DNA from: Brevibacterium sp. CS2
GTDB taxonomy: Bacteria > Actinomycetota > Actinomycetes > Actinomycetales > Brevibacteriaceae
DNA: 64,000 nt
Reading direction: 5' to 3'
NCBI RefSeq assembly: GCF_005280295.1
Contig: NZ_CP040020.1
Coordinates: 434,001-498,000 of the forward strand
A program made the translations under genes and the position numbers. Of this stretch, positions 27,359 to 36,356 are shown one piece after another (position 1 is the stretch's first letter; the number at the start of each line of letters is the position of its first letter). Under the pieces are notes generated by a model. That model searched no databases. It worked only from the letters and a program-made list of their open reading frames with translations, and was not told the origin of the DNA.

Positions 27359-28092
27359 CCTACACCCATGATCACGGCTACCAGGCCGACCCCAACCGTC
27401 CCGTCGCGACCCACGGCAACGCCGGCTACGGCACCGCAGACTACCCGACGGACAACTCGAACAAGTCCCCCGAGCAGATCCGCGCGGAGATCGAGCAGAC
27501 GCGCCGCAACCTCGGCTACGACGTCGACGCGATGGCGGAGAAGGTCTCCCCGGCCAAGGTCGTCGAGCGCCGCAAGAACAAGGTCGCCGATCGCCTGAAC
27601 CACTGGAAGGAATCCATCATGGGCTCCGCCGACGACGCCAACGCGCAGCTCAACCACCAGCGCCAGCAGCTCGCCGACTCCGCCCACGGTGCGGCCGACC
27701 AGGCTCGCGACGCCGCGTACCAGGCCCGAGACGCCGCCTCCCAGGTGCCCGGCCGTATCAAGCAGGGCACCCGCGGCAACCCGCTGGCCGCCGGCGTGAT
27801 CGCGCTCGGCGCCGGCTGGCTCATCGGCTCGTTGATCCCTGCCTCGCAGAAGGAGCAGCAGCTCGCCGGTCAGGCGAAGGACGCCGCGCAGCCGCTCGTC
27901 CAGGAGGCCCAGAGCGTCGCCAAGGACATGGGGCAGAATCTGCAGGAGCCGGCGAAGGAGGCTGCGGAGAGCGTGAAGTCGCAGGCCCAGTCCGGCGCCG
28001 AGCGCGTGAAGTCCGACGCCCAGTCCGAGGCCGACCACCTCAAGACCGAGGCCCAGTCCTCCGGTCAGACGGTCAAGGAGACCCGCGAGTGA
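27355..28092 (+). CDS. DUF3618 family protein
   Basis: The hallmark SPEQIRAEIEQTRRNLGYDV of DUF3618 lies at about residues 40-60, followed by DAMAEKVSPAKVVERR. Next come an Ala/Gln-rich helix, a hydrophobic segment AAGVIALGAGWLIGSLIP (about 145-165) and a long charged tail with repeats such as AQSGAERVKSDAQSEADHLKTEAQS (each unit about 11 residues), reminiscent of LEA proteins. It is translationally coupled to the holin-like gene and is the last gene before a strong terminator. The likely role is a membrane-associated stress or envelope protein. Confidence 0.85.
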   Translation: MTYTHDHGYQADPNRPVATHGNAGYGTADYPTDNSNKSPEQIRAEIEQTRRNLGYDVDAMAEKVSPAKVVERRKNKVADRLNHWKESIMGSADDANAQLNHQRQQLADSAHGAADQARDAAYQARDAASQVPGRIKQGTRGNPLAAGVIALGAGWLIGSLIPASQKEQQLAGQAKDAAQPLVQEAQSVAKDMGQNLQEPAKEAAESVKSQAQSGAERVKSDAQSEADHLKTEAQSSGQTVKETRE

Positions 28093-28130
28093 CCCTCGCC
28101 CTCCGGTGAACCATCGCACCACCCGGTCGC

Positions 28131-28169
28131 ACAGCGCCCGCGGAAGCCCCGAGCTCCCGCGGGCGCTGT
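28131..28169. terminator. Perfect hairpin terminator
   Basis: ACAGCGCCCGCGG (28131-28143) pairs perfectly with 28157-28169 around a 13-nt loop, 38 bp after the DUF3618 gene. Confidence 0.87.
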
Positions 28170-28279
28170 GCTGTCCGGACCCTCCGGTCAGGGCGCCGGC
28201 GGCATTCTCGCCCGAAGTGCATGCCGGACCGTCGCCCGGTCACGCCTGACCTCCCCCACCGTCGCCCAGGAGAACTAGA

Positions 28280-29071
28280 GTGACCACCATGGACATCGAC
28301 ACGAACGCGCTCGAGCGCGACCTCGGCTTCCGGCTGCTCGGCGAGACCTTCTATCTCCAGGCCCTCGATCAGCTCTCCGTCAACGGCCTCGACGAGCCGT
28401 CCCTCGTCCCCGACTGGACGCGCAAGCACGTGGCCCTCCACGTGCTCTACAACGCCGAGGGCTTCCTCCGGCTGCTCGAATGGGCGAAGACGGGCGAGGA
28501 GAACCCGATGTACCCCTCGCGGGAATGGCGCGACCAGCAGATCGCCGACGGGGTGGCGCACACCTCGGGCGCGGACACGATCACGCTCGCGCACGAGGTG
28601 GCCGACGACCTCACCGCCGAGCTCGACTCGATGTCGGCCGGCGACTGGGGCGCACAGGTGGTGTCCGGGCGCGGTGCGGACATCCTCGCCGCGGAGATCC
28701 CCTGGCTGCGGGCCCGCGAGGTGTGGATGCACAGCCTCGACCTGGGGATCGGCATGACCGCCCGGGATTTCCCGGCCGAGGTCGTCGACCGGCTGCTCGA
28801 TGACGTCGATACGGCCTGGGGTGCCCGCGACGAGCCCGTGCACTACCGGGTCCGGCTCACCGACCGCGACGACCGCTCGGAGCGGGTGATCCGCCACGGC
28901 ACCGAGGGCACCACGCCCGCCGAGCCGATCGAGGTCACCGGCGAAGCCGCCGAGGTGCTGTCCTACCTCACCGGCCGCGGTTGGCCGGCCTCGGTGTCGG
29001 GGGATACGGACAAGGGCGGCGCCGGCAGCACCACGCCGCAGGACCTCCCGGCGCCCCCGAACTGGCTCTGA
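28280..29071 (+). CDS. Mycothiol-dependent maleylpyruvate isomerase family protein
   Basis: This DinB/MDMPI-fold protein of 263 residues has the helical metal-site pattern of the family: LVPDWTRKHVALHVLYNAEGF with two His candidates, and RAREVWMHSLDLGIG with a Glu-His pair. The C-terminal domain (from about HYRVRLTDRDD) matches the SCP2-like part of mycothiol-dependent maleylpyruvate isomerases. The family uses mycothiol, the actinobacterial thiol, but many members have other or unknown reactions, and no gentisate-pathway gene is adjacent. GTG 28280 has AGGAG 7-8 nt upstream and is preferred to ATG 28289. Confidence 0.87.
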   Translation: MTTMDIDTNALERDLGFRLLGETFYLQALDQLSVNGLDEPSLVPDWTRKHVALHVLYNAEGFLRLLEWAKTGEENPMYPSREWRDQQIADGVAHTSGADTITLAHEVADDLTAELDSMSAGDWGAQVVSGRGADILAAEIPWLRAREVWMHSLDLGIGMTARDFPAEVVDRLLDDVDTAWGARDEPVHYRVRLTDRDDRSERVIRHGTEGTTPAEPIEVTGEAAEVLSYLTGRGWPASVSGDTDKGGAGSTTPQDLPAPPNWL

Positions 29072-29096
29072 GCCGCCGGCGCGGTATGCGCCCGGG

Positions 29097-29162
29097 AGTG
29101 TGGGACTTTCAGAGGAGTGTAGGGCCATCAACGGCACCACGCTCGGCCGAAAGTCCTACAGT
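29097..29162. repeat. Intergenic palindromic element, family 2, copy 2
   Basis: The left arm AGTGTGGGACTTTC and the right end CCGAAAGTCCTACAGT are largely complementary. The element aligns with 23473-23536, sharing the TGTGGG-CTTTC and CGAAAG-C-CA blocks. It sits between the convergent isomerase-family gene and hspR. Confidence 0.72.
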
Positions 29163-29255
29163 TGCGCGGGGTGCCGGCGGTGGGTACCGGGAACTGGTGC
29201 CGGTGACGGGCGTATCCGGATCCGGTGGAGCCGGGCGCGCCGCTTGCGCTGCGCC

Positions 29256-29729
29256 TCAGCCGGAGCGGCGGCGGTAGAGCGTGAGCTCACCGCTGCGCCG
29301 TCCGCCGGCGCGCGCGGTCGCTCCGGGTGCCAGCGCCCCGGCGATCCGGAGCTCGGGCCGGGTGCCGTGGACGATCGAGACGACGTCACCCGCGGCGCCG
29401 GCGGCGAACACGCGGCCGCCGCCGCTGCGCATCACCTTCTCGAGGCGCTGGGCGAGGGTCCGGGTATGCGCCCCGAGCGTCTCGACCTCGCGCTGCAGCT
29501 CGAGGATCCGCTTGATCCCGGCGAGGTTGATTCCCTCCTCCTGGGAGAGGCGCTGGATGAGCTGGAGCCGGGAGATGTCGTCGGCGGAGTAGCGCCGGCC
29601 GCGGCCGGCGGTGCGCTGGGGCACCACGAGACCGAGCCGGTCGTACTGCCGCAGGGTCTGCGGGTGCATCCCGGCGAGCTCGGCGGCCACCGAGATCACG
29701 TAGACCGCGGCGTCCTTGTCGATCTGCAT
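29256..29729 (-). CDS. hspR: Heat-shock repressor HspR (MerR family)
   Basis: HspR represses the dnaK operon by binding HAIR sites and uses DnaK as co-repressor. The 157-residue protein has the MerR helix-turn-helix AAELAGMHPQTLRQYDRLGL, the wing with RRYSADDISRLQLIQRL, and GINLAGIKRILELQREVETL as the dimerisation helix. It starts at ATG 29729; AAGGAGG is about 11 nt upstream. It is the last gene of dnaK-grpE-dnaJ-hspR, 134 bp after dnaJ. Two HAIR sites lie upstream of dnaK, so the repressor probably controls its own operon. Confidence 0.94.
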   Translation of the reverse strand: MQIDKDAAVYVISVAAELAGMHPQTLRQYDRLGLVVPQRTAGRGRRYSADDISRLQLIQRLSQEEGINLAGIKRILELQREVETLGAHTRTLAQRLEKVMRSGGGRVFAAGAAGDVVSIVHGTRPELRIAGALAPGATARAGGRRSGELTLYRRRSG

Positions 29730-29863
29730 CGTGCTCTCCACCTCCTTCGCTCGGTCGTCGCTCTACTTGCTGTGGTCTCCTGCGCTGCGCCCCGATACTC
29801 AGGGCTCCCCATCGTCGTCCGGCCGCGGGAATCGAGTCCGGCCCGGATCCAGCCGGTGCGCGC

Positions 29864-30910
29864 TCAGCTCGCCTTCGCCTTGGAGTACAGCTCGGCACGC
29901 GGGTCCTCACCCTCGGTCGCCTTCCGGTAGGCTTCGACGGCCTTTCTGGCGTCCGGGCTGAGGTTCCGCGGCACGGCGACCTCGATGGTGACGAGCAGGT
30001 CACCGGTGTGATTCTTGCCCTCGATGCCCTTGCCGCGGATCCGCAGCACGCGACCCGACGGAGTGCCGGCGGGCACCTTCATCCGCACGGGCATGCCGGA
30101 CAGGGTAGGCACCTCGACCTCGGCGCCGAGCGCTGCCTCGTCGAAGCTCACCGGCAGCTTCATCCTCAGGTTGTCGCCGTCGCGGCTGAACACCGGGTGC
30201 TTCTCGACGTTGATGGTGAGCACGACGTCGCCGTTCTCCCCGCCGTTGGGGCTCGGCTTGCCCTTGCCCTTGACGCGGATCTTCTGGCCGTCCTTGACGC
30301 CCACCGGGGTGCGCACGCTCAGCGGCTTGCCCGAGGGCATCGTGAGCTTGACGGTGGCACCCTTCGCCGCTTCGGTGAAGGACAGCGAGGTGCTCGCCTT
30401 GATGTCCCCGCCCTTCTGCGGGCCGGTGGAGAACCCTCCGCCGTAGGGGCTGCCGCCGTAGGGCTGACCGCCGAACAGGTCCGACAGGTCGGGCGGCACG
30501 TCACCGTAGCCGCCGTAAGGGCTGCCGCCGCCGCGCGTGGTGTAGCGCGGGTACTGGCTCCTGCCCGCGCCGGTGTTGAACAGGCCGGAGAAGATGTCCT
30601 CGAACCCGCCGCCGGATCCGCCCGCACCGGTTCCGCCGCCGGAGCCGGCGGAGAAGCGGGCGCCGCGGCCCATGGCGCGGACCTGGTCGTACTGCTCGCG
30701 GGTCTCCTTGTCGGAGAGCACCTGATTGGCCTGGCTGATCTGCTTGAACTTCTCCTCGGCGGCCTTGTCGCCGGGGTTCGTGTCCGGGTGGTACTTGCGG
30801 GCCAGCTTGCGGTAGGCCTTCTTGATCTCCGCGTCCGTGGCGTCCTTGGAGACGCCGAGGGTTGTGTAGTAGTCCTTGTCGAACCATTCGTTCTGAGGTC
30901 CCGTATTCAC
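29864..30910 (-). CDS. dnaJ: J-domain chaperone without zinc finger (DnaJ/CbpA type)
   Basis: The 348-residue protein has an N-terminal J domain ([27 protein letters not shown] motif in KYHPDTNPG), a long Gly/Phe-rich region ([13 protein letters not shown]...), and the two beta-sandwich substrate domains ending near [15 protein letters not shown]. The cysteine-rich CxxCxGxG zinc region of classical DnaJ is absent, so this is a class B co-chaperone. GTG 30910 has AAGGAGG 6 nt upstream. It stimulates the DnaK ATPase and delivers substrates. It is 208 bp from grpE, and that gap holds a large stem-loop. Confidence 0.94.
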   Translation of the reverse strand: MNTGPQNEWFDKDYYTTLGVSKDATDAEIKKAYRKLARKYHPDTNPGDKAAEEKFKQISQANQVLSDKETREQYDQVRAMGRGARFSAGSGGGTGAGGSGGGFEDIFSGLFNTGAGRSQYPRYTTRGGGSPYGGYGDVPPDLSDLFGGQPYGGSPYGGGFSTGPQKGGDIKASTSLSFTEAAKGATVKLTMPSGKPLSVRTPVGVKDGQKIRVKGKGKPSPNGGENGDVVLTINVEKHPVFSRDGDNLRMKLPVSFDEAALGAEVEVPTLSGMPVRMKVPAGTPSGRVLRIRGKGIEGKNHTGDLLVTIEVAVPRNLSPDARKAVEAYRKATEGEDPRAELYSKAKAS

Positions 30911-31041
30911 CTGGCACCTCCTTCCTGTGAGCTCACGCTCGCATCGATCTGCTGATTCTCATGTGTCATGTGTGCTGCTGTCTTCCTCACGTGCCGAGCG
31001 GCAGGCGGTCGGATGGGCGCGTCCTGCTCGCCGGGCCCGTG

Positions 31042-31112
31042 CCCGAGGCGCCCCGCCGGGATGCCCAATCTCCCACCGGTGGGGTGGGCCGGGTGCCGGC
31101 GGGCGCCTCGGG
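31042..31112. promoter_or_regulatory. Large stem-loop between grpE and dnaJ
   Basis: CCCGAGGCGCCCCGCCGG (31042-31059) pairs with CCGGCGGGCGCCTCGGG (31096-31112) with one bulge, and CCCACCGGTGGG (31072-31083) forms an inner hairpin. It begins 6 nt after the grpE stop on the minus strand. It could be a terminator/attenuator or an RNA processing signal that lowers dnaJ-hspR expression relative to dnaK-grpE. Confidence 0.75.
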
Positions 31113-31118
31113 AGCGGA

Positions 31119-31823
31119 TCATTCGGCCGGCGCCTGCACACCCACGCGGGCGGCCCGGATGACGCGTTCGCCCAGCCGGTAGCCCGGCTGCATGACGAGG
31201 AAGACCGTGGCGGTCTCGACCTCGTCGGACGGCTGCTGCATGAGCGCCTCGTGGATGCTCGGGTCGAACTCCTCGCCCGGCTCCCCGAACTGGACGACCC
31301 CGACCTTCTCGAGCGACGCGATGAGCTTCTTCGCGTGCGTCTCGAAGGGACCGGTGAGGTCGCCGTTCTCCTGGGCGAGCCGGAGCTCGTCGAGCACCGG
31401 GTAGAGCGCCTCGACGACGGACTGGACGCCGGCTTCCCGGGCCCGGTCCTGCTCGCGCTTGGCGCGCATCCGGAACGCCGCGTACTCCGCGTTGATCCGC
31501 TGCAGGTCGGCGAGCCGTTCGGCCGCGAGGCGGGCGTCGGCGGACTGCTCGTCCTCGACGCCGCCCTCGACCGGGGCCGCGGTGTCGTCGATGCCGGAGA
31601 TGTCGTCCGGGACCTCGACGCCGGGTTCGGCGGGCTCCGCGCCGGGGTCCGCAGGCGCTGCGGCCTGCGGGTCCGGCGCCGGGTCCCCGCCCGACCCGGC
31701 AGCTGCCTGGGCCGACGGATCAGCGGGGTTCCGGACCTCCCCGGTCTCCGGGTCGATGCGGCGCTTGTCGCTGAACGAGAAGCCCTGCTCGGCTGCGCCG
31801 TTGTCGGGATCCTCGGCAGTCAT
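31119..31823 (-). CDS. grpE: Nucleotide exchange factor GrpE
   Basis: GrpE releases ADP from DnaK. The 234-residue protein has an acidic, Ala/Pro-rich N-terminal extension (about 1-95), the long dimerisation helix (LAAERLADLQRINAEYAAFRM), and the C-terminal beta domain with FDPSIHEALMQQPSDEV and a final VQPGY-like VMQPGYRLGERVIRAARV. Its ATG (31823) overlaps the dnaK stop by one base (TAATG), with GAGGAG upstream inside dnaK, so translation is coupled. Confidence 0.96.
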   Translation of the reverse strand: MTAEDPDNGAAEQGFSFSDKRRIDPETGEVRNPADPSAQAAAGSGGDPAPDPQAAAPADPGAEPAEPGVEVPDDISGIDDTAAPVEGGVEDEQSADARLAAERLADLQRINAEYAAFRMRAKREQDRAREAGVQSVVEALYPVLDELRLAQENGDLTGPFETHAKKLIASLEKVGVVQFGEPGEEFDPSIHEALMQQPSDEVETATVFLVMQPGYRLGERVIRAARVGVQAPAE

Positions 31824-33685
31824 TACTTCTTCTCCTCGTCCTCGTCGTCCACGACCTCGGCGTCGACGACCTCGTCCTCGGTGTCGGCGGATCCGCCTGC
31901 GGCATCGCCCTCGGGCGCACCGGCGGACTCGTCGGGCTGCGCGTAGAGCGCCTCACCGAGCTTGGTCTGGCTCTGCGAGAGCTTGTCGACGGCGGCCTTG
32001 ACGGCGTCGTCGTCATCGCCCTTGAGCGCTTCCTTGACGGCCTCGACGTCCGCGCTGACCTCGGACTTGACGTCCTCGGGCAGCTTGTCCTTGTTGTCGG
32101 AGATGAGCTTCTCCGTCGAGTAAGCGAGGTTCTCGGCGAGGTTGCGGTTGTCCGCCGCCTCGCGGCGCTGCTTGTCCTCGTCGGCGTGCTCCTCGGCCTC
32201 GCGGACCATCCGGTCGATGTCCTCCTGCGGGATCGCGGACCCGCCGGTGATCGTCATCGACTGCTCCTGACCGGTGCCCTTGTCCTTGGCGGACACGTGC
32301 ACGATGCCGTTGGCGTCGATGTCGAAGGACACCTCGATCTGCGGCAGGCCGCGCGGGGCCGGCGCGATGCCGGTGAGCTCGAAGGTTCCGAGCGCCTTGT
32401 TGTCGCGAGTGAACTCCCGCTCGCCCTGGAAGACCTGGATCGACACGCTCGGCTGGTTGTCCTCGGCGGTGGTGAAGGTCTCCGACTTCTTGGTCGGGAT
32501 CGGGGTGTTGCGCTCGATGAGCTTCGTCATCACTCCACCCTTGGTCTCGAGACCGAGGGACAGCGGGGTGACGTCGATGAGCAGCACGTCCTTGCGCTCG
32601 CCCTTGAGGACACCGGCCTGGACGGCGGCGCCGATCGCGACGACCTCGTCCGGGTTGACGCCCTTGTTGGGGTCCTTGCCGCCGGTGAGCTTCTTGACGA
32701 CCTCGGACACGGCCGGCATCCGGGTCGAACCGCCGACGAGCACGACGTGGTCGATGTCGGAGAGCTTGATGCCGGCGTCGGCGATGACCGCCTCGAACGG
32801 CTTCTTGGTGCGCTCGAGGAGATCCTTGGTGAGGTCCTCGAACTTCGCGCGGGTCAGGGTCTCATCGAGGTGGATGGGCCCGTTCTCGCTCATCGACAGG
32901 TACTGCAGCGAGATGTTCGTGCTCGTCGCGCTGGAGAGCTCCTTCTTCGCCTGCTCAGCGGCCTCCTTGAGGCGCTGCATCGCAGTGGTGTCCTTGGACA
33001 GGTCGACGCCGTAGCCGTTCTTGACCTCGGACACGAGCCAGTCGACGATCCGCTGGTCCCAGTCGTCGCCGCCGAGCTTGTTGTCGCCGGAGGTGGCGCG
33101 CACCTGAATGGTGGAGAAGTCGTCCTCGTCCTTGCCGACCTCGAGCAGGGAGACGTCGAAGGTGCCTCCACCGAGGTCGAAGACGAGGATGAGCTCGTCC
33201 TCCTTGCCGCGCTCGAGGCCGTAGGCCAGGGCGGCGGCGGTGGGCTCGTTGATGATGCGCAGGACATTGAGGCCGGCGATCTGCCCGGCGTCCTTGGTGG
33301 CCTGACGCTGGGCGTCGTTGTAGTAGGCCGGGACGGTCACGACGGCGTCCGTGACCTCCTCCTGCAGGTACTCCTCGGCATCGTGCTTGAGCTTCTGGAG
33401 GATGCGGGCGGAGATCTCCGGGGCGGTCAGGGTCTTGCCGCCGATCTCGGTGCTCCAGTCGGTGCCCATGTGGCGCTTGACGGAGGCGACGGTGTTCTTG
33501 ACGTTGGTGACGGCCTGGCGCTTGGCGATCTCGCCGACAAGCCAATCGCCGTTCTTGTTCACCGCGACGACCGAGGGGGTGGTGCGCCCGCCCTCGGCGT
33601 TCGCGATGACCTTGGGCTCGCCGCCCTCGAGGACGGCGACGACCGAGTTGGTGGTGCCGAGGTCGATGCCTACTGCACGTGCCAT
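31823..33685 (-). CDS. dnaK: Chaperone DnaK (Hsp70)
   Basis: DnaK is the ATP-driven Hsp70 chaperone. The 620-residue protein starts [20 protein letters not shown] and has the phosphate-2 motif [19 protein letters not shown], the adenosine motif [14 protein letters not shown], the interdomain linker region [16 protein letters not shown], and an acidic C-terminal tail ending [11 protein letters not shown] 33685 has AAAGGAG 8 nt upstream. It is the first gene of the heat-shock operon; two HAIR operators lie in the 300 bp upstream. Confidence 0.98.
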   Translation of the reverse strand: MARAVGIDLGTTNSVVAVLEGGEPKVIANAEGGRTTPSVVAVNKNGDWLVGEIAKRQAVTNVKNTVASVKRHMGTDWSTEIGGKTLTAPEISARILQKLKHDAEEYLQEEVTDAVVTVPAYYNDAQRQATKDAGQIAGLNVLRIINEPTAAALAYGLERGKEDELILVFDLGGGTFDVSLLEVGKDEDDFSTIQVRATSGDNKLGGDDWDQRIVDWLVSEVKNGYGVDLSKDTTAMQRLKEAAEQAKKELSSATSTNISLQYLSMSENGPIHLDETLTRAKFEDLTKDLLERTKKPFEAVIADAGIKLSDIDHVVLVGGSTRMPAVSEVVKKLTGGKDPNKGVNPDEVVAIGAAVQAGVLKGERKDVLLIDVTPLSLGLETKGGVMTKLIERNTPIPTKKSETFTTAEDNQPSVSIQVFQGEREFTRDNKALGTFELTGIAPAPRGLPQIEVSFDIDANGIVHVSAKDKGTGQEQSMTITGGSAIPQEDIDRMVREAEEHADEDKQRREAADNRNLAENLAYSTEKLISDNKDKLPEDVKSEVSADVEAVKEALKGDDDDAVKAAVDKLSQSQTKLGEALYAQPDESAGAPEGDAAGGSADTEDEVVDAEVVDDEDEEKK

Positions 33686-33824
33686 GAGTAGAACTCCTTT
33701 TCGTAGTTGTGCGAGCCGGTGCCCCGATGTGCTCGGCCGGACGGCTCCGCGGCCGGACTTCCGACCGTGGCCCCTGGAGCGGGCCCCGCCCGGGGAGCCG
33801 GAGCGGAACCGCGCGCCCGAACAC

Positions 33825-33845
33825 ATTGAGCGCCATTGGCTCAAG
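33825..33845. promoter_or_regulatory. HAIR operator (HspR site), proximal
   Basis: ATTGAGC, seven bases, then GCTCAAG. This matches the HspR consensus CTTGAGT-N7-ACTCAAG with the exact spacing. It lies 140 bp upstream of dnaK. The rest of 33686-33983 holds the leader and promoter; a TTGACA hexamer occurs on the minus strand near 33865-33871. Confidence 0.85.
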
Positions 33846-33887
33846 TCTTGAACGCCGCGATCGCGGTGTCAAACCACGATCACGAAA

Positions 33888-33908
33888 GTTGCGTACACCT
33901 GACTCAAC
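33888..33908. promoter_or_regulatory. HAIR-like operator, distal
   Basis: GTTGCGT, seven bases (ACACCTG), then ACTCAAC. The right half is a good HAIR half-site and the left half has one mismatch to symmetry. Centre-to-centre distance to the proximal site is 63 bp, six helical turns, so paired binding is possible. Confidence 0.7.
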
Positions 33909-33983
33909 TTTGCTCAGCGGGGTTTTATTCCGGCCGTCGGAGAGGTTTCTCCGGTCCACCCGGTGATCTCCGGGCTCCGAGTG

Positions 33984-34772
33984 CTAGGCCGACGCTCGCC
34001 CGCGCGGCCGCACGGGCGTTCCGTCCCAGCGGCGCACGCAGCGCCAGCGGTCGACGACCGAGGCGTGGGTGAGCCGCTCGGGCTCCGACCACGGCAGGGT
34101 CATGAGCATCCAGACCACGGCGACGACGGCGATCTCCACACCGATGTACCACGGCCACCCGCCGAGCAGGTCGAGCACGGAGAAACCGGCCGGCGCCTGC
34201 GCCAGGTAGCCGTAGTTCGCTCCGGTGGCGCAGTTGACCGCCGCCGCGAGGACGGCCCAGGCGAGCGCCGACACGTAGGCGACGCCGAAGCCGCGCCAGG
34301 TGGGCCGGTAGCCCAGCCCCCAGACGAGGACGATCGGCGCCCACTGGGCGAGGGCGTGGAGGATCCAGTACACGGTGAACTCGAGCTCGGGGTTCTGCAT
34401 GTAGTTGAGGTCGGGGGTGACGACCGACTGGAGGTTGAGCGTGAGCCCCCAGTAGTAGGTGATGGCGATCGCCCAGCCCGCGCGGGTGATGAGGGCGATC
34501 GCAGTGACGATGCGGAGCACGTCGGAGAAGTGGAAGGGCAGCGACTGGCCGATGTCCCAGTGGCTCGGCAGCATCCCCCACACCGTCCACCCCACGGCCA
34601 CGACGAGGAGCACCCATCCGGTCGCACGGGTGATCCGGAGCTCGGTGCGGGTGCCGCGCTTCCGCCGCGCCATGACCACGAGGACGACCGCCCCGACGAC
34701 GATCCCGGCGAGCGCGGTCAGGTGCTCGGGACCGAAGAGGGCCATCCGGCCGATCGGCTCCGCGATCTCCAT
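33984..34772 (-). CDS. TIGR02206/YwaF-family integral membrane protein
   Basis: The 262-residue protein has about seven hydrophobic helices. Family-like blocks are FGPEHLTALAGIVVGAVV at the start, PFHFSDVLRIVTAIALIT, and YYWGLTLNLQSVVTPDL, all typical of TIGR02206 membrane proteins of unknown function. ATG 34772 follows GGGAAGGGGC. The frame is open further upstream to 35309, but that part has no family similarity. It lies divergent to a small membrane protein and just upstream of the dnaK control region, which it may share. Confidence 0.85.
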   Translation of the reverse strand: MEIAEPIGRMALFGPEHLTALAGIVVGAVVLVVMARRKRGTRTELRITRATGWVLLVVAVGWTVWGMLPSHWDIGQSLPFHFSDVLRIVTAIALITRAGWAIAITYYWGLTLNLQSVVTPDLNYMQNPELEFTVYWILHALAQWAPIVLVWGLGYRPTWRGFGVAYVSALAWAVLAAAVNCATGANYGYLAQAPAGFSVLDLLGGWPWYIGVEIAVVAVVWMLMTLPWSEPERLTHASVVDRWRCVRRWDGTPVRPRGRASA

Positions 34773-34957
34773 GGGCGCCCCTTCCCTGCTCGTCCTCGAC
34801 AGGCACGACGGTGGTGCCCGCACCGCTCCGGCCTCATCATGAGTGTAGAGTCTGCCCGGCCCGCAGGCGCGCCGTTCTCCGCACCGGCTTGCGCAAGACC
34901 GGCCGCTGCGGGAGAGTCCGGAGAGGACCACACGACGAGGATGAGCGGGAGCACACC

Positions 34958-35334
34958 ATGACCGGCCCAGCACGGAACCCCCACCGGCCACCCCCACCCA
35001 GCGGGGGCCGGGGTCAGGCCCCGCCCCTCCACCACCCGGCGCGCCGCCTGCGCCACCGCAGCCCGGGGGAGCCCCGGGCGCGCCTCGGAAGAGGCGCCAC
35101 TTCATCGCCCCCGGCGTGACGCTCCTCGTCCTCGGTCTGCTCGGCATCGCCGCGGCGGTGCTGATCTTCATCATGCCGTTCGGCCTGTTCCTCTTGGGCG
35201 GCGGCGGGAACACCGAGGCGTTCGACGATATCGCCGCGAACTTCCGCCTGGTCGCCTCCCTCGTCGCCGGAGTGAGCGTGCTGATGGCCGGCGGCGGGAT
35301 CGCCCTCATCGTCGTGGCCGGCCGCCGCGGGTGA
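34958..35334 (+). pseudogene. Small two-helix membrane protein, probable frameshift in Pro-rich N-terminus
   Basis: ATG 34958 begins MTGPARNPHRPPPPSG, a typical proline-rich N-terminus, but this frame stops at 35119. The next frame reads PGAPRKRRHFIAPGVTLLVL and continues through two hydrophobic helices to a stop at 35334; it has no start of its own before GTG 35116. One missing base in the C/G runs around 34990-35020 would join both parts into a 125-residue protein. The function is unknown; proteins with a Pro-rich head and two membrane helices are frequent in this phylum. If the frameshift is not real, GTG 35116 could give a 72-residue product. Confidence 0.6.
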
Positions 35335-35495
35335 CCCGAGAGCCGCCCCCTCCGCAGGCCGTCTGGGAGAGCGGCGGCACCACCCGCCCGGCTTCACCGG
35401 CTACCATGACACGAACGCCTGCGGACCCCGGCGGGCTCCGCGCTCCTCGCGCCGCTCGATCACTCTGCGCCCACCCCGACACCGAAGGACAGACC

Positions 35496-36356
35496 GTGGT
35501 CCCCGAACCGTCATCCCCGCGCCCCGAATCCCCGGGCGCACCCGGCCCGGCGAGCGACAGCACCCAAGCCGAGGACACCGCATCACCTGCGGACACGGCG
35601 TCATCCACGGTCACCGCTCCTGCTGACGGCTCGGCTTCCGCGGACAGCGCAGACACCGCCGGCGGCATGAAGAAGGAGCCGCCCCAGTCCTGGGACGACC
35701 TCAAGCCGTGGAAGGGCGCGGCGGCTCCGACGGACAAGTTCCTACTGTTCGCGATCTTCGCCGTCCCAGCGTTCTACCTGGGCATGATGCCGTTCCGGCC
35801 GTTCCTCATCGCGCACCAGCCGATTCTCCTCGAGTTCCTCACCGGCGCGAAGACCGCGATCGTCGGCGCAGCCGCCTATGCGCGGGTGGGCGAGTTCCCG
35901 CTCTGGCTCGTGCTCGTCGCCGGTTTCGTCGGGATGACGAAGTTCGACTGGCTGTTCTGGCTCGCCGGCCGCCGTTGGGGCGACGGCATCCTCAACATCT
36001 TCACCTCCACCGACCGGCAGCGCCGGCAGGTCGAGAAGTTCCGCCGGATGCCCCCGTGGCTCCTCTTCCTCCTCGTCGTCATCAGCCGCGTGCCCGGCAT
36101 CCCCGGGACCCTCGTATGGCTCGTCGCCGGCTGGAGCGGGATGCGATTGTGGGTGTTCCTCATCGCCGATTTCCTCGCCTGCCTCATCCTCACCGTCGGT
36201 GTCGCACTGCTCGGCTACTCGCTCGGCCAGGCGGCCGTCGACGTCATCCAGACCATCGACCGCTACGCGCTGTGGATCAGCCTCGGCCTCGTCGTCCTCA
36301 TCGCCGTGTGGTCCGGCGCGAAGGCGAACAAGCAGGCGAAGGACGCCCAGGCCTGA
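35496..36356 (+). CDS. DedA/VTT-family membrane protein
   Basis: After an N-terminal Pro/Ser/Ala/Asp-rich segment of about 80 residues come several hydrophobic helices. A VTT/DedA signature is visible in MTKFDWLFWLAGRRWGDGIL and FLLVVISRVPGIPGTLVWLVAG. DedA proteins act in lipid scrambling and membrane homeostasis in other bacteria. GTG 35496 has AAGGA 7 nt upstream and is preferred to the ATG at 35331, where the added residues show no similarity. Length 286 residues; followed by a hairpin terminator. Confidence 0.85.
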   Translation: MVPEPSSPRPESPGAPGPASDSTQAEDTASPADTASSTVTAPADGSASADSADTAGGMKKEPPQSWDDLKPWKGAAAPTDKFLLFAIFAVPAFYLGMMPFRPFLIAHQPILLEFLTGAKTAIVGAAAYARVGEFPLWLVLVAGFVGMTKFDWLFWLAGRRWGDGILNIFTSTDRQRRQVEKFRRMPPWLLFLLVVISRVPGIPGTLVWLVAGWSGMRLWVFLIADFLACLILTVGVALLGYSLGQAAVDVIQTIDRYALWISLGLVVLIAVWSGAKANKQAKDAQA

